7,030 nucleotides of DNA from an uncultured Oscillospiraceae bacterium (GTDB taxonomy: Bacteria > Bacillota > Clostridia > Oscillospirales > Acutalibacteraceae): positions 1 through 7,030 of the forward strand of contig URYV01000078.1 in assembly GCA_900552285.1 (NCBI GenBank), read 5' to 3'. The position numbers and the translations under genes were made by a program. Below, piece after piece: positions 5,596 to 7,030 of this stretch. Below the pieces are notes generated by a model. The model was given only the letters and a program-made list of their open reading frames with translations, searched no databases and was not told the origin of the DNA. How positions within the stretch are numbered: the stretch's first letter is position 1; each line of letters begins with the position of its first letter.

Positions 5596-7030
5596 TCATT
5601 CGTTTGAATAATATTTTTTTATGCTTTGCGCCGCCGACCTGTTCATGCCGGGAACGGCCGCAAGCTCATCCTCGGTTGCATTTTTGATTTTTTCAATGCT
5701 GCCGAAGGACGAAAGAAGCTTTTTGGCTCTGGTCTGACCTATACCGTCAATTTGGGTGAGCGAGGTGGAAAAGCTCTTTTTCGAACGGCGAAGCCGATGA
5801 TATTCAATGGCAAATCTGTGAACCTCATCCTGAATTTGCGTTATCAGGGTAAAGACCTGACGTATCGCCTTTATCTGAATTTCTCCGTCTTCCGACACAA
5901 GAGCGCGGGTCCTGTGGTGGCCGTCCTTGACCATGCCGAACACCGGCAGGTCGATATTCATGTCATTCATAACCTTTTTCACGGCCGAAAGCTGCCCCGC
6001 TCCGCCGTCAAGAAGGATAAGGTCGGGAAGCCTTCCGAAGCCCTCGCCGCTTTGCTTGCTTTTTTCATATTCGGTGAATCGGCGGAAAAGCACCTCGGCC
6101 ATGGAGGCATAGTCGTCCTGACCGGAAAAGGATTTGATTTTAAATCTTCTGTAAGCCTTTTTATATGGCTTTGCGTCCTTAAACACTATCATTCCCGCCA
6201 CGTTTTCGTCGCCGGCGGTGTGGGAAATATCGTAGGACTCGATATATTCGGGCGTTTTTTCAAGACCGCACAGCTTTGCAAGCTCGTCGAGCACGGCCTT
6301 TTGCCGCCCGGATTTTCCCGAAAGCATAACAAGACGTTCTCTCGCGTTCTTTTTGCACATTTCGCAAAGTCCAAGCTGCTCGCCCTTTTGGGGAACGTGG
6401 ATACACACCGTTTTTCCGCTTTTTTCCCCCAGCCATTTTTCAAGCAGTTCCCTGTCCTCCGGCATAAAATCCGCCGTAATCTGTTTGGGAATTTCCCGCT
6501 GCATGGAATAATACTGAACGATGAAATCGCTGCGGGTCTGGCCGTTGTCGGGGAGAGCGTCGAAAAGGAATTCCTCCCTGTCATAGAGCTTTCCGTCGGA
6601 AAATCTGAACACCTCAAAGCAGGATTTTCCCGGAACGGTTTCAAAGGCGATAACGTCCTGATTTTTGATTTTTGACGCCACGATATGCTGCTTTTGTCCG
6701 AAGCTTTTTATTGCCGAAATTCGGTCGCGAAGCTTGGCCGCCTTTTCAAATTCAAGATTTTCGGCCGCCCTTTCCATATCGCTCTCAAGCTTTTTTAAGG
6801 CCGAGGCGGTATCTCCCTTGAGAAACTCAACCGCACGATCCACAAGATCTTCATAGTCGGAAAGAGAAATTTTTCCCGCGCAGGGTGCCGAGCAAACCCC
6901 TATTGAATAATTAAGGCAAGGGCGGGACTTTTTATATTCGGCGGGGAATTTTTTCGAGCACCGCGGAAGAGTGAAGGTTTTGCAAACCTCGTCCACCGTG
7001 TTTTTTGTCACAAAGCCGGAGGTATAAGGT
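5596..7030 (-). CDS. uvrC: UvrABC excinuclease subunit C, 5' end outside the window
   Basis: UvrC makes the dual incisions beside DNA damage after UvrA/UvrB loading. The visible part lacks the N-terminal GIY-YIG nuclease domain (3' incision), which lies past the right edge. An in-frame GTG at 7011 is internal, since PYTSGFVTKNTVDE reads through it. Numbering from that codon: a four-cysteine cluster C18, C32, C40, C44 (PCLNYSIGVCSAPC), matching the spacing of the reported UvrC iron-sulfur ligands; a UVR coiled-coil motif at about 74-102; and the RNase H-like C-terminal nuclease (5' incision) with D261 in ESYDISHT, D300 in GQDDYASM, D335 in LLDGGAGQL, and histidines in DEVHRFAIEYHR at 395-406. 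A tandem helix-hairpin-helix follows at about 418-468 (IDGIGQTRAKKLL, AAVPGMNRSAAQSI). The gene is intact as far as seen and ends at its own terminator. No promoter is visible. Confidence 0.97.
   Translation of the reverse strand, partial: PYTSGFVTKNTVDEVCKTFTLPRCSKKFPAEYKKSRPCLNYSIGVCSAPCAGKISLSDYEDLVDRAVEFLKGDTASALKKLESDMERAAENLEFEKAAKLRDRISAIKSFGQKQHIVASKIKNQDVIAFETVPGKSCFEVFRFSDGKLYDREEFLFDALPDNGQTRSDFIVQYYSMQREIPKQITADFMPEDRELLEKWLGEKSGKTVCIHVPQKGEQLGLCEMCKKNARERLVMLSGKSGRQKAVLDELAKLCGLEKTPEYIESYDISHTAGDENVAGMIVFKDAKPYKKAYRRFKIKSFSGQDDYASMAEVLFRRFTEYEKSKQSGEGFGRLPDLILLDGGAGQLSAVKKVMNDMNIDLPVFGMVKDGHHRTRALVSEDGEIQIKAIRQVFTLITQIQDEVHRFAIEYHRLRRSKKSFSTSLTQIDGIGQTRAKKLLSSFGSIEKIKNATEDELAAVPGMNRSAAQSIKKYYSNE

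Noticed and set aside
5626..6675. Plus-strand open frame of 349 codons
   Set aside because: It is antisense to uvrC, whose domains are all present. The plus-strand product matches no family I know and has no ribosome site.
7009..7011. GTG at 7011 as the uvrC start
   Set aside because: The frame continues to the window edge with UvrC-like sequence, and the N-terminal nuclease domain is expected beyond it.
1..7030. CRISPR array, tRNA or rRNA gene, insertion sequence
   Set aside because: I saw no regularly spaced repeats, no tRNA-like or rRNA sequence, and no transposase or terminal inverted repeats.

Overview
The window holds anaerobic, Clostridia-type (Firmicutes) gut-bacterial sequence. The markers are an Rnf-complex subunit, a FucO-type iron alcohol dehydrogenase, a TypA GTPase with a DEDDh exonuclease downstream, and UvrC. 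The promoters resemble sigma-A sites, the start-proximal ribosome sites are purine-rich, and the terminators are hairpin plus T-run. This taxonomic reading is inference from gene content and style only.

Layout. Positions 1-817 (minus) carry the 5' part of rnfC, which runs off the left edge, with a near-consensus promoter at 907-934. Positions 1042-1324 (plus) are a complete small transcription unit: extended -10 promoter, strong Shine-Dalgarno, a 41-residue single-span membrane peptide, and a terminator. Facing it on the minus strand, 1345-1505 holds the 3' end of a truncated gene followed by its own terminator. From about 1500 the sequence changes character. fucO (1534-2682, plus) ends at a hairpin terminator shared with a convergent minus-strand operon: typA (3615-5447), then a DEDDh exonuclease with a C-terminal zinc-ribbon-like tail (2735-3601). 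That operon is driven by a consensus promoter at 5480-5508. At the right edge, uvrC (5596-7030, minus) lacks its N-terminal domain because the window ends, and it closes with its own terminator.

The most notable signal is a discontinuity near 1490-1533. Left of it, leucine is mostly CTG (17 of 24 in the rnfC fragment) and the truncated fragment uses GTG for valine (6 of 8). Right of it, fucO uses CTG for 2 of 20 leucines and GTG for 3 of 32 valines. The change coincides with a coding fragment cut off at its 5' side. The window is therefore probably two genomic backgrounds joined, either by a real rearrangement or transfer or by a chimeric assembly. I see no sign of a new multi-gene system. 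The right-hand genes are conserved housekeeping or metabolic genes, and the least characterised items are the small membrane peptide and the truncated fragment.
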